Source: Cristatella mucedo
Taxonomy: Eukaryota; Bryozoa; Phylactolaemata; Cristatellidae
Length of the DNA stretch: 64,000 bases
NCBI GenBank assembly: GCA_009760855.2
Contig: WPIO01000172.1
Span: 30,001-94,000, forward strand
Direction of reading: 5' to 3'
Below the pieces are notes generated by a model, which did no database searches, was not told where the DNA came from, and was given only the letters and a program-made list of their open reading frames with translations. Numbering within the stretch: position 1 is the first letter of the stretch; each line of letters starts with the position of its first letter. Of this stretch, positions 23,945-34,990 are shown one piece after another. The translations under genes and the position numbers were made by a program.

Positions 23945-24480
23945 TAACAATAATAATACATTTTTTATAGCACTCAGAAAACTCAATCTCTTTCTAGGCA
24001 CTTTACATTTGCTGCAAAGAAAGCATGATCGCACTGGTTAGTGGTAGCATACTCAATAACATCAAGCATAACATGGTTAGAGGTAACATGCACAGGGTTA
24101 GCATGAAAATACGGTTAGCTGGTAGCATGTACAGTAAATAAGTAAATAATTCATTCGTATAGCCCCCTAAGAACTTAATCTTTATTCAAGCAGTTCACAT
24201 ATGCCTCGGGGCTCGAGCCCATGACCTCGGGCCAGACCGTGGTCGGCACAAGCCCCTTAAACACTGGGCCAAACCAGTGCATGTCAGCGTGTGTAAGTAC
24301 ACAAAGGACGAAGAATCATACGGACAAACTAAATTATGTGATAAACATATGCCTTTTAGCTTCTTTTCGAATGTTATCAAGTCAGGGGATGTCACGTCAC
24401 GTGGAGCACCCAGTTAAGGTAGCTGAGCCTTGCTTTCAAAGGTGGCACCAGACTTTTCAGTCAGGGTGAGGGGAATGACT
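23945..24480 (-). mobile_element. LINE 3' UTR interrupted by a SINE
   Basis: The tail (AATAATAATA), hairpin remnant and 3' UTR run to about 24134. After the SINE (24135-24280) the LINE resumes (CAGCGTGTGTAAGTACACAA) to the C-terminal coding remnant near 24390. Confidence 0.8.
24135..24280 (-). mobile_element. SINE family 1, nested in LINE
   Basis: The minus strand begins with a degraded tRNA-like head (GGTTTGGCCCAGTGTTTAAG), has a B-box GGGCTCGAGCCC, and ends in a GATTAAGTTCTTAGGGGGC hairpin remnant with a GAATTATTTACTTATTT tail. Confidence 0.8.
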
Positions 24481-24639
24481 TGCAAGATGTTCACAGAAAG
24501 GGCAAGATCCAAAAGTAATGAAAAATTATAGCATACAATGTAACGTAGTGTGCCGTTGTCTGTAACTCCACAAAACCACGAACATCAAGTGGATTTTTAA
24601 TAAGAGAACTTGTTTCTCTAGGGTACTCAAAGCCTATTA

Positions 24640-24910
24640 AACTTTTGGTGTGTATGGTGTAGCCAACAGACCTCTTGGCCACCGGTTAGCTGTATTTCAC
24701 TACCTCAACTGCTCTCCTGTCTCTGCTATGCTTCCCACTTTCTCTTTGTTGTGTGCAATGAAGTCTGTTGGCTACCAAATGAGTACCGAAAGCCGCTTAA
24801 GCCGTGAATGCGCTATACAAAACTCTCGTGCATAACACCCACAAAGTCTTTGTGGCCTTGTGGAGTTGCAGAAAGAGATACATTCGATTGGTTTACATCA
24901 GGCAAGTAGC
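24640..24910 (+). mobile_element. LINE family 2, 3' end (SINE-empty site)
   Basis: It matches the minus-strand 50180-50560 segment on both sides of the SINE inserted there: TCACTACCTCAACTGCTCTC then TTCTCTTTGTTG, and GAGTACCGAAAGCCGCTTAA then GCTATACAAAACTCTC. Confidence 0.8.
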
Positions 24911-24989
24911 AGCATTCAGTGAATCATGCAACGGTATTCACGTGAAGCACAAAAGCAGAATAAAAATGTGTACGTTCGGGGCAAAAGAC

Positions 24990-25850
24990 TTAAAGGCTGC
25001 AAAGTCATTGCAGACATGACCGTAGCTGAAAGTGAGGTCCAGACATATGGTACACACGAGCTGAAGGCTGTATCACCAAACGGTTCGATTTAGCCCTATA
25101 GACAACAAAATCACTGGATGCTAAGGAGCAGGTGGGACAAGAGCACACTGTTGTGCAGTTACGCTAGGGAAGCTGGTGCAAATGTGAGTGAACTGACCCA
25201 CAAGCAAGAACGAGGATCCTTAAATCAATTCAGTGCTCGTCAAGGAGCGAGTGAATCAGACAGAAGCTGCAGGTTATGCAGCAGTTATGCCACTGATAAC
25301 AGACCAGATCACATCAGGCGAAAAGCTTTCTGCCAGTTAAAAGACGATTAAGGGTATGAGCAGCAAGTGTTGAACAAAGGGAGTTAAGATAATCTAAACT
25401 CAATGTCACAGAGCCATGAGCTTGTTTGGCGGTTATGCCATTATCGATGCAGGCACTGATTTTGGCCATATTTCTAAAGTGAAAGTAGGACGACTTGACA
25501 GTAGAGGAAACGTGTTCATCTAAAAATACATTTTGAGCATATTGAACCGAGATTAAGGAATGAAGTCAGTAGAAGGATGCAAGCTCCATAATAGCTCACT
25601 AGGTAAGGTGGTTGCTTTTCTCGACCTCGGCCCCGAGGTCGTGGGTTCGAATCCTGTGGTGGGCGATCCTTTATCGCCACTGCGAGCGCGGTGGTGATAG
25701 CCGTCAAGGCTCTTCTGTTGCTATACAAAAAGAGGCTGTTAAATCGACTGGTGTTAATTTATTTATTTATAACCTCAACGCATCTTGAAGGTTAGATCTT
25801 CCAACTTTCGGGTGACACCAGGTTTGCCTGTAACTATTAGGCTAAGTGAG
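24990..25850 (-). mobile_element. Divergent LINE copy interrupted by SINE 2
   Basis: Eroded minus-strand LINE can be followed by landmarks such as AAAGTGAAAGTAGGACGACTTGAC (compare AAATAGGCTGATTTGAC in the intact copy). After the SINE it continues with GTGACACCAGGTTTGCC (compare ATAACACTAGGTTTGCC). Confidence 0.65.
25584..25755 (+). mobile_element. SINE family 2 (tRNA-derived), full length
   Basis: The A-box-like segment is GCTCACTAGGTAAGG and the B-box is GGGTTCGAATCC. These are followed by the family-specific body GGCGATCCTTTATCGCCACTGC and the end GCTATACAAAAAGAGGCTG. Confidence 0.85.
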
Positions 25851-27390
25851 CATACCCAAACAAGCGAGTGCTAGCACACGAGCAGCAGCTCTATACTGGT
25901 GCAAGTGTGCAGTGCACCAGCAGCAGCAGCAGAGCTCTACAAGCAAACTGACTCCTTTAGACGCCTTTAGCTAAATTCACACGAAATCCACTCATCCTTG
26001 GGAGCACATAGGCACATATTAATGCCAGTGCACAGGACCACAAGTAGACACACGCACATGTAACTGCGGAGCATGCACACATGCCTGCATGCCTGTCTTT
26101 TCTGCGACATTACTAGCACTCAGCAAAGCCAAGCAAGCATTTAACATCTCACAGTTTTGACAAGCTCCTTAACTCCAATGTGGAACCCTAATCACACCAT
26201 AGCATTTATATAGCATTGATGCTGAAACAAGGTGCTCGCATAGATAGCATGGCTAGATGCAAATATGCACATATATTAGGGCAAGCTGTAAGCATGATTA
26301 TAATAATTCCTCTGCTATAGTGCCCTCAGAGAGTTCGGTCTCTTTCTAGGCACTTTAGGTTTGCTGCAAAGGAAACATAGACACTGATAGCTTGCAAAGG
26401 TAAGCCTATTGGGTCTGGCAGGGGGGGGGGCAAGAGGTTCAGCTTAAGCAAGACAAGTCGTGGCATCGAAGACTGCAGCATTTGTAAAGTACCCGAATAA
26501 ATAATTTGCTTTCAACTTAGGGTGCTATATAGATGAATTAAACATGCATAGATATAAGGGCATAAGCATGGGCGGATAGAGGGAACCATTTGCAGGAGCA
26601 ATCGCTGCTCTGTTGAACGAAACATTTCACCAAATTACTGTTGCATAATAACATGGAAATATCTTATTGGGGCTTTCATTTTGGGGAGGAAAGAGTGCTG
26701 ATCACTGGGTCCTCTAATCACAGACCTCATCAAGTCAGAACGAATGCTACTTCAGGTAGACGAATTTAATACCATGATTTCATTTGGTGCAAAACTAAAG
26801 AGTGTCAAAAATAGACCCAACCATTTGAAACGATAGTGACACTTTTGCACACAGACCATGAGTCATACCAGTAAATAAACCAATGCATAGTATCCTGTGA
26901 GAGCTAAAACCATGGCAAGATACATAACATAAGGTGTGAAATAAGAATGAACTTAAATTTTTTATTTAAATTGTTTAAATTTGAAGCATAATAAGTTTGA
27001 ATTTGAATGCAAAAAAGGGTAAAGATCAATCGGATGACCCATACTTAAAAGGCTATGTGGATGACCCATGGAAAGTTGACATGTACTGCATGCACGCCCT
27101 ATAATATCCCACTGAGAAATGATCTAAACCACTTAAGTGCTCTCTGCTTCAGAGATGTCTAAGTGAGCTGACATGTGCTCCAGAAATACTTTCTTTTCCA
27201 AAGGAACAGAAAACCTGAAGGATCGTCAAGTTGACCAAATAGATAGACTCTCCCTATGTTAATAGTCTTCCTTGTGATAACCCGGTTACTGTACCGAGTC
27301 ATAATGCATTTACAGAGCCAAACCCAGAATAAATAATCTCCATAAAATGCAAATGCAAAATATGCCAATGCAAATGCAAGAGAGGCTAGC
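25850..27390 (-). mobile_element. Mostly unidentified; two LINE remnants
   Basis: A hairpin/3' UTR remnant is at about 26305-26375 (AGTGCCCTCAGAGAG...TCTTTCTAGGCACT). A very old reverse transcriptase piece is at 27070-27230 (CCCACTGAGAAATGATCTAAACC corresponds to CCCACTGAGATAGGACCTGAACC). Between them I see nothing, apart from a run of 9 G at 26421. Confidence 0.5.
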
Positions 27391-27454
27391 TAGAGGTCCG
27401 CCTGTTTGCGCGTTGGCGCTAATTCTATCTCTTTTTTTAGAGAATACCACTTAC

Positions 27455-27626
27455 CGGGAAGGATGCTTATGAGCATTGCCTCACAGCTGGACTCTGAAAT
27501 ACGCTTCTCCTGGCACATCCTCTCAGCGACGGTAGCCTGGTCTGAGATCCTTCCGTATTCCAAGCAACGGGTTTTCCGATCTTCATTCTCGTCACCACTG
27601 CTTGATTTTTTCGAGCAGTCGTGCAC
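27455..27626 (-). CDS. Candidate first coding exon, unknown gene
   Basis: The minus-strand ATG at 27626 opens 57 codons (MHDCSKKSSSGDENEDRKTR and on) leading into CCCG|GTAAGTGG, a strong donor at 27454. The residues are hydrophilic and not low-complexity, and the segment lies below a more GC-rich upstream region (27630-27960) that could be a promoter. I do not recognise the product and see no second exon. Open frames also exist on the opposite strand here. Confidence 0.3.
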
Positions 27627-28028
27627 AGCAAAAGACCGCTCAGATAGGCACCGTTTATAACAGAACGAGGAACCGAGCTTGAGTCACCATCATGCGGATG
27701 AACTACTGAGCGTACCCAAAAGTGGGTCTGCTGTTCTCGGTCGGAAGAGGGTGGTGATTGAGAAGCAAGCCGGGAGGGCCCGGCTAAACTAGTGCATGAT
27801 GGCGCACTAAGAGTAGAAAGCCTGTTGTTGTGTGACAGTGGCTCCGGCGACGGCTGCTGCTGCTGCTTTAGTGGGTGTCTCACGGAGACAAGTACAGCAG
27901 CCGGGCGCTCGTGCGTGGTAAACGAGACTCTCCTTTATTACTCTCAACGGGCACATTTATGGAAGCTCAATCAATCGCAGCAGACACGAAATATAACCTG
28001 CATTAGTGGCCCGACGCTGCGCTGCTTC

Positions 28029-29196
28029 TGTACCCAGGCAAGGTTCGGTTGGGTGGGACTGGACGGCTGTAATGAGTGAGGGTCACTAGCTAGGCCGGGA
28101 TCAGACCTACGGCATGGCTGGATGTGCGGTGACGTGAGTTCACCAGAGCTTTTGGGCAGGAGAAGTTGGCCGAGTAAGTCGTGGTGTTGGAGGCTCCCTG
28201 TCTTGCCGAGTTATGCACCTGGATGGTTTCAGGCGTGCTCCGGCGATGCGGCCACGCATGCAAGGCAACGTGCCCAAGGCCTGAGCGGAGCTGGATAGCA
28301 CGCTCGTTGTTGAGACTTGTATATTCCGCGTTCCCAATGCAGCGTGTTCGTGACCCCCCCGCCCTTGTGTTGGCGTCTTTCGGCGGAAGCTCTCGACTGC
28401 TGCGGACGTCTGCTCCGTCTATCCCAGAATACTCAGCTAGCCGGGTTGTGTACGGCGTACGCTTGTACCGACGGGACGGAGGCCGGCGACGGTGTGACGG
28501 TGGAAGCCGACTAACCAACTAACACGTTTGTTCGCGTTTGCTGCGTCGTCTTGCACCCTATAGTGTACTTGTGGAAGAACACGACGCTTGCAGCCTGCGA
28601 GCACTGGGCAGAGGCATCGGAGGGCTGTCAGACTGCCGACACAGCCGCAAGCTCACGACCGGTGGATGGGCAGACGATGACTCGGCAGTCCTGCCCAAAT
28701 CCATGCATTGGCGGCATCTGTGGGTACATCAATCTACCACAAACTGTCGCCATCTGTCGGGCGGGTTCGGAACGAACTATGGCCCGACAGTGCGAAAAAC
28801 AACGCAGGCATGGAATATAAGGGTGGTCGGGGGGTACAAGAGGAGGGGAGGGAGAGAGCCCTCGACGCCGGTAGCCGTCTAGTGTGTGTAGACTGGGCTT
28901 GGCTGGCGTTACGTGAAATAAAGGTTTTGGTGTTGGAGCCAGCAGACTTGTTGCTCGGTCGCGCTACCCAGCCCGACGACAGATGGTACGGAGGGCTGTC
29001 ACAGTACTTTGTTTAGGACCCACCCGGTAGACTTGTTTAGTTCCCCTGTTGTTGTTAGCGCATGCGTTATTATAAAGAGTTTTAATCTGACGGCCGCTCG
29101 TCTTGCCCTAGCTCAGCGGCTTGGCGAGCGGCAGCGTGGCTGGAGTATGGCGGGGTTAGGCTGGAACTAGCCTTTGACCCCTGGAACTCGCCTACA
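28029..29196 (+). mobile_element. Solo LTR, family A, long copy (1168 bp)
   Basis: It begins TGTACCCAGG and ends CGCCTACA, and is flanked on both sides by CTTC (28025-28028 and 29197-29200). It contains a TATA-like box (TATAAG at 28816) and a polyadenylation signal AATAAA at 28917. A shorter copy of the same LTR is at 56212-56941. No internal retrovirus-like genes adjoin it. A 4-bp duplication with TG...CA ends suits Gypsy-like or BEL-like LTR elements. Confidence 0.9.
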
Positions 29197-29302
29197 CTTC
29201 AATCCCTAGCTATTGCCCACAGGCGATGCGTGAGGCGTCAGGCGCTTCGCTAATTACAGCAGAAGCTGCAGGTGCGCGCTAGAGCCCCCTCCAGTGAAGT
29301 AT

Positions 29303-30410
29303 TGTAGCACAGCGCCGACCTGACTCAGTTTTAGAGCGTATGAGAATTGCTCAGCAGGAAACACCTCTGTCCTCGAGCGAGAGAACGCAGAGGTCGCTGA
29401 GGTAATTGATATTGGCTGGAGTGTCAACCCTATAGTTCCTGCTAGCAATTTGAGAATAGGGCGATGCTTGCCCAAGGTCGCTGTCGCCGCCAGCCATCCT
29501 AGATGTGTTGGACGGTTTCCGTGAGAACAAAAGAAGTCGGTGAAGAGCACCTGCATCTTTGAGCGGCGAGCAAGGGGACGCAGAGGTCGCTGAGGTGATC
29601 GATACTGGCTGGAGTGTCAATCCCATAATTCCAGCTAGTTATATAATGATAGGGCGACGCTCGCTGGGAGCCTCTTCTTCTTCATCTTCGGCTCCGCCTC
29701 GACGCCGTCGCCAGAAGTGGCCGGACTCGTTTCTCTGAAAGCGAGGGAGGAGGGCGCGAGCTGTGCGCCGGCGATTGAGGGACAGGACGAGACAGCGCCA
29801 GGAGGATTCGGTGGACGCCACCGAATACGGTCGTATAGCGCTCGAGCTCGCATTGTGGGTTTCTTCTGTGTTTTGTGTGTGTGTGCGTGCACGTGGTCTC
29901 GCCAAGAGTGCATGAGGTATTTCTGCCGTAAGGTGGAAGCGGAGCCCTAGTTCTCCAGTCAGGGTCTAGGCTCCGGTTCGGACTCCTAGTCTTATTTGGC
30001 CCCACAATAGACGTAAACAGCCTAAATACAGGGACATATTCCCTCTGCAAGCGTGCTTGTGCTGTTGAGAGCGTGTGAGGAGTGTGGAGATAAAACTGAG
30101 CTAGACGCGCAGCAACTTTTTTGCGCTTGCGAATAAAGCTCAGTAAAATCCTTAATTTGTATGTCTCGCTTTCCAATTCACGCCGGACTCATGACCCCCT
30201 TTAGTAACGGTAAGTATGTCAGCGCCAGAAACGCTCGTTTCGTGGCGGACTGCTTATTGCGCGTAGGTGCGCACCGAACGGCATTAGGCAGTAGGTTACG
30301 CCGCTAGGTAAGCGACAGGTTAAGCCTAATCCGCCGAGCCTTCGGCGTGACACAATTATTGAATTTATTGAGCGGTTACGAGCCTACTCCGCCGAGCCTT
30401 CGGCTATACA
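29303..30410 (+). mobile_element. Solo LTR, family B, copy 1 (1108 bp)
   Basis: It begins TGTAGCACAG and ends GGCTATACA, and is flanked by GTAT at 29299-29302 and 30411-30414. AATAAA is at 30132. Near the end it has two CCGCCGAGCCTTCGGC units, each a short palindrome-like element, about 60 bp apart. It is similar to 31914-33245. Confidence 0.9.
29351..29640 (+). repeat. Duplicated segment inside LTR B copy 1
   Basis: CGCAGAGGTCGCTGAGGT followed by GATATTGGCTGGAGTGTCAA at about 29387-29426 recurs at about 29579-29619. The offset is roughly 192 bases and the sequence between is retained, so this is a tandem duplication within the LTR. Confidence 0.75.
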
Positions 30411-30414
30411 GTAT

Positions 30415-30916
30415 TATGGTATCTATGAGTGAAGCTTGAAGAAGAGCTTCTATTAAAGATGGATGTACCGAGACAACATTGGGAATCCCGTATACATTAA
30501 AGCGACGTATATCGGGTCAATGTTCCGTAAGGCTTCGAAGATGAAATTGAGCAAGTAAGGCTCAGCGCTTTAAAGTCACTAGCAAATATGCAAACTAGCC
30601 GTTCCCAAAGGGTAGACCGACGTATCAAAAATACGTTTTTGCAAGCGAGGAGGCTAAAGTAGAAACGACGGTAGCTGACTAAATCACTGAGCTCCCTTGG
30701 GAATCAAATAACTGACGAAATTCACGTTTACGTCGGTAGTGTTATGTTTCTTGTCGTTAATGTTACTTAATTCAGTTCTGTATGGTACCCCGAAACACCA
30801 GATTCATTAGAGCTTCTGTTTTGGAATTTCTTTGTCTCCTGACAATTCTTAAAAGCATCTTCGTTGGCAAGCGGTGTAAAGCGTGGCATACTCATCCTAC
30901 CAATCAACTTCCTGTT
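30415..30916. other. Unannotated stretch between solo LTRs
   Basis: No gene or element recognised. A short open frame at 30782-31012 runs into the following LINE tail and is not convincing. Confidence 0.3.
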
Positions 30917-31015
30917 GTCATAATAATAATAATGTTAAAATTGTATAGCGTCCTCGGGGAACTTAATCTCTTTCTAGGCACTTTACAGATGCTGTCAAGA
31001 GAGCATGACTAAATG
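30917..31015 (-). mobile_element. LINE 3'-end fragment
   Basis: (ATT)n tail, hairpin region (GCGTCCTCGGGGAACTTAAT...TCTAGGCACT) and about 30 bases of 3' UTR. Confidence 0.8.
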
Positions 31016-31029
31016 ATTGTGGGTGACAT

Positions 31030-31620
31030 TCGAAGTCTGTGGTCCGTCCGGAGCGGAGCCTAGTTGCAATGCTTGCGACGGTTCAAGCTTCCGGCACCTT
31101 CGCGAACGCCCCTTCCGTCGTCTGCCCGCGGGTCGACTACCGTCTGCCTCGCCGCGTCCGGCACAGCTGCGTCCGACGCAGCCGGTTTAGTGAGTTTCGG
31201 TGACAGCCGCGAGCAACGTTGCCGTCACGACTGTAAGCCGGCCATGGAAGCCTAACGATGCGCTCCGATGGAAGGGTTCGAAGCACCGAGAGGCACCAGG
31301 GCGGCCCCTACCGACGGTCAGATTAGCTCGCCGGGCAGTCTATCGATGCCGAAGTCAAGAGGACGGCGAAAAATCACCACTATGGGCTGCTTAAAAAAAT
31401 TCAGTACGAAGGCAACACGGAGGTTCCACGATGTTCAGAGAGGCGGCGGCGGCTAGTTGGGCGCGCTCGCGAATAATCTGGGCCACAGACGCGGCGGCGG
31501 TTATCTAAAGCGTCCTCGCTGCGCTTCAAGTGCTGGCTACTAATGTTTGACGAGACGACGAAAACGCTTACGTGCGGACGTGGCTTCGCCGTCGCGTTGC
31601 CCCGCCCTAGCCCACTTTTC
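31030..31620. other. GC/CpG-rich stretch, no recognised gene
   Basis: The base composition is clearly richer in G, C and CpG than its surroundings (for example 31100-31260 and 31440-31620). Several short frames exist on both strands without a recognisable product. It could be a promoter island or part of an LTR-element leader. Confidence 0.35.
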
Positions 31621-31913
31621 GGGGGTCGGAGGGGTTCAACGAATAACCGCAATCCACTCTAATTTGATTAAAATCGACCAGACATTGGCGTTGCTGAGCT
31701 GAAATTTTGAGCCGATATTATAGTAAACATTCGACTTTATCCACCCACCAAATTTCATGTCACTGCGAGTACGCCCACTACGCAAATGAGCTTCAACGCC
31801 GGAGGCCTATGCCACAAATTCTTAGCAATCCGCCGCAATCCACCGCAATTCACTTTAAGTTCCCTTCAAATTCACGACAAATTGTGGTTTCGTCTATGGA
31901 TGCCCCAGCCTAC

Positions 31914-33245
31914 TGTAGCGCCCTGCTGGCTTTGGCTGAATTTTAGCGCGAACAAGAGCTGTTCGGCGGCGGGCTAGAGCCCCTTTGTCCTGGAGCAGTG
32001 AGCCAGAGAGGAGCGTCAGTGCGGTTAGAGAGGAAGCGCTTACGAGCAGGCCAGGAAGCTCGGAGACGAGCAGCGGCGATTCGGCCTTTAGAATTGGTCC
32101 GATACTCGCGGAAGCTGCTGATAGATGTTGGCTGGCCTGTCAACCCCCGCCTTCCCTCTTCCCAAGAAAGAAGCGTCTGGAACCCATTCGCCATTCAAGC
32201 TGGACGGAGGTGCCCTGCCAGTGGCCTGGGAACGGTAGTCATTCCTTTCCGTAATGGGCCAAGGTGTCCGGGCCCAATACCACTAAGCTCTTGCCCCATT
32301 GTCTCAGCCAAGTATTTAAGAGTCGAGCGACGCTCGCTCTGGGTCTTTTGCCTCGTGTCTTTTGTCTCTGGTCCGGCTCTGCGCCTCGACGCCGTCGGGC
32401 ACTCGTTTCTCTAAAAGCGAGGGAGGAGGGCGGGCTGTCCGCCGACGATGGACGGAACAAGACGAGACAGCTCTAGGAGGATTCGGTGGAACCCCACCGA
32501 ACACGGTCGTATCGCGCCCGAGCTGGCATTTTGTGTGTTCTTTCGTGTTTTGTGTTTCTTTTGTGTCGTGTGTGTGCGCGCTAGCACGTGGTCTCGGCAT
32601 AGGGATTTGCCGGCGCGAGCTAGGCGTAGTTGGCGTGTGTGGAGCTCTAGTTCACCGGGTAGGGTTTAGGCTCCGGGTCGCGCTTCAGTGTGGAGAAGTA
32701 TTTCCTCCGCAGGAGTGCTTGAGTTGGCGTGTGTGGAGTATTCCGGTCGCACTGGTGGAAACTGAGTTCTAGTTCACCGGGTAGGGTTTAGACTCCGGTT
32801 CGCACTTCAGTGTGGAGAAGTGCTCCCTCCGCTCGAGTGTTTAAGTTGGCGTGTTTGGGGTATTCCCTTGGCACAGGTGGGAACGGATTCCTAGTTCACC
32901 GGTTAGGGTTTAGGGTCCGGGTCGCGCTTAGTGTAGAGGAGTATTCCCTCCGCAAGTGTTGAACGTGCGAGGAGTGTGGAGATAAAGCTGAACTAGACGC
33001 GCAGCGACTTTGTGCGCTTTCGAATAAAGTTCAGTAAAATCCCCAATTTGTGTGTCTCGCTTTCCAATTCACGCCGCGGACTCACGACCCCCTTTAGTAA
33101 CGGTAAGCAGGTCAGCGCCAGAAACGCTCGTTTCGTGGCGGCCAGCTTATTGCGCGTAGGCGCGCACCGAACGGCATTAGGCGATAGGCTACGCCGCTAG
33201 GTAAGTGGCAGGTCAAGCTTACCCCGCCGAGCCTTCGGCGTTACA
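31914..33245 (+). mobile_element. Solo LTR, family B, copy 2 (1332 bp)
   Basis: It begins TGTAGCGCCC and ends CGGCGTTACA, and is flanked by CTAC at 31910-31913 and 33246-33249. AATAAA is at 33023. It matches copy 1 in the R/U5-like part (CCCCCTTTAGTAACGGTAAG and on) but has a triplicated internal block at 32648-33000. Confidence 0.9.
32648..32990 (+). repeat. 122-bp block in three tandem copies inside LTR B copy 2
   Basis: TAGTTCACCGG followed by TAGGGTTTAG starts at 32648, 32770 and 32892, an exact 122-base spacing. The corresponding place in copy 1 (about 29948) has a single block. Confidence 0.9.
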
Positions 33246-33479
33246 CTACGAAAGTGCCGCGCCAAACGTTGCTGCCGGCCGGTATTAGGCTGGAGGGCCA
33301 TCCCGATCGCCGACTAGCCAATCAGAGCGAAGCGTTCCAGTACAGCTAATGACAGAAGCTCCGGTGAGGATGAACGTCTTCGGGCGTCAGTTTCGCTGTC
33401 CCCAGTTCGGTGCGTAGTCGAATAAACTGGTGGTGTTTCTCGTCGGCTAGCGTTGTGTGCAGTGCCCGACGGCCACCGA

Positions 33480-34990
33480 ACTACGCAAATCAGATGCGAA
33501 AAAAGCTCCAAAAAGTTTTGAATACCAAACTACCTGCATTTAAAATGCACCCATACAATTTCTCGCGATTCCGTTCGCGCATTCACTCAAAGTCTACTGA
33601 AATAAGATTGCAGTGGCCTGGGCCATCGCCGCAATCCATTACATTCCAAAGAGAAAAAATAAAACTCGTTCGAAAAGCTCTTTTTTGATTGCACATGACA
33701 GTACACTCTACGATATTGCACTTAGAAAAATTTCACTTGAATCGGCACGGCCATTCTCGTGCTATGCTCGGCAATCCAGTAGCCCGGGCCAATACCACTA
33801 TCCACTACAATCCACCGAATCCGCCACCAAACGACCAGAAAAAGATTGTGCCGACCTCCTGTTTTTATTGCATGCTAAATTGTACCGTTTCTTGTGAACA
33901 CCCACGTAAAAAAAAAATTGTGCGTCCTCACACTCTGCCATATGCGAGGCAACTGCCCGAAATGATATGGGAAAATACCACAATCCACTCTATTCCACTG
34001 CAAATTATTCTCAAATCACCGTAGCGAAGCTCTAATTGACATTGCATATGTGACCATACTCAGTTCAGATTACGCCCGTAAAATCTTGCTCAATTGTGCA
34101 CACGCGTTCTCATGCAAAGCGGTGCAATCAACTGCAACGGCTTGGTCTCATACAACAATCCACCTCAATCTGCCAAAATCACACAGCGACCATACAGAGT
34201 ACACTAGAAGCTCTAATTATAATTGCAGCTGCTCTACTTTTCGTTTATTGTGTACTCATCATATCACTATAATTTTCTCGACCAATCTGCAGCAATGCAC
34301 TGCAATTGACTGCAAGGCCTGGGCCAATGTTGCAATCTGATGCAAAATGTCACGAAATCGGTTTCGCAAAGCTCTCATTTTAATTGAATTTTACAAAGCA
34401 CACTGATTAAAGTCAACCACATTATTCTTACCAATTGCGCTCATACAATATCGGGAAATGCATGGCAATCTACGGCAACGACTAGGCTCAAAGCAGCAAT
34501 TTGCTACAATCCGTGGTAAATCGACCACAAATTGGCGAAATGACAATCATCATCGTATTTCACATTTCTTAGTGCTAAAAGTGAAATCGTAAAACGTTCA
34601 AGCTGTTTTGCTTGTTAATTGCCATCAATGTAAAGCAATCGACAGCAGCAATGGCAGGGGCCAATACCGAAATCCTTGGCAAATCGATGATAAATCGGCT
34701 GCACCAGGCTCCCATTCTCATGTCGCGTGACCTATCAGCGCGCTAGCACATACTTTAAACCGCTCTGTGCGTTCAGACACTGGCAATGCATGGCAATCAA
34801 CAGCAATGGCCCCGGCAAACAAGACAATCCATTATTATCCATCGCAAATCGATGGAAAGTTACTAGGCCAAAATCAAATTGTTCTTACGTGTCACAGCCA
34901 ACTGTGTTTAAAAGTGCAATCAAATCCTTTCTAATCATCGCGAAAGTTGTCGTGTGCGCCAGCGGGCCAAAGTAGCAGGCCAAATGGGCG
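33480..34990 (+). repeat. Degenerate satellite, unit about 165-175 bp
   Basis: A pattern of a GCAAT...GGCC.GGGCCAATAC box followed by CAATCCAC, and about 90 bases later an AGCTCTAATT...ATTGCA box, recurs near 33620, 33790, 33950, 34130, 34310, 34475, 34650 and 34805. Units are diverged but in register. Similar sequence left of LTR B copy 2 (31800-31870) suggests the LTR landed beside or within the array. Confidence 0.7.

Noticed and set aside
28090-29016. Several overlapping open frames of 65-142 codons on both strands.
   Set aside because: They lie within a solo LTR with defined ends and target duplication, are GC-rich, and are not preserved in the second LTR copy.
29635-30176. Open frames of 88-164 codons on the minus strand.
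   Set aside because: They lie within solo LTR family B, antisense to its polyadenylation signal; the counterpart in copy 2 is shifted and different.
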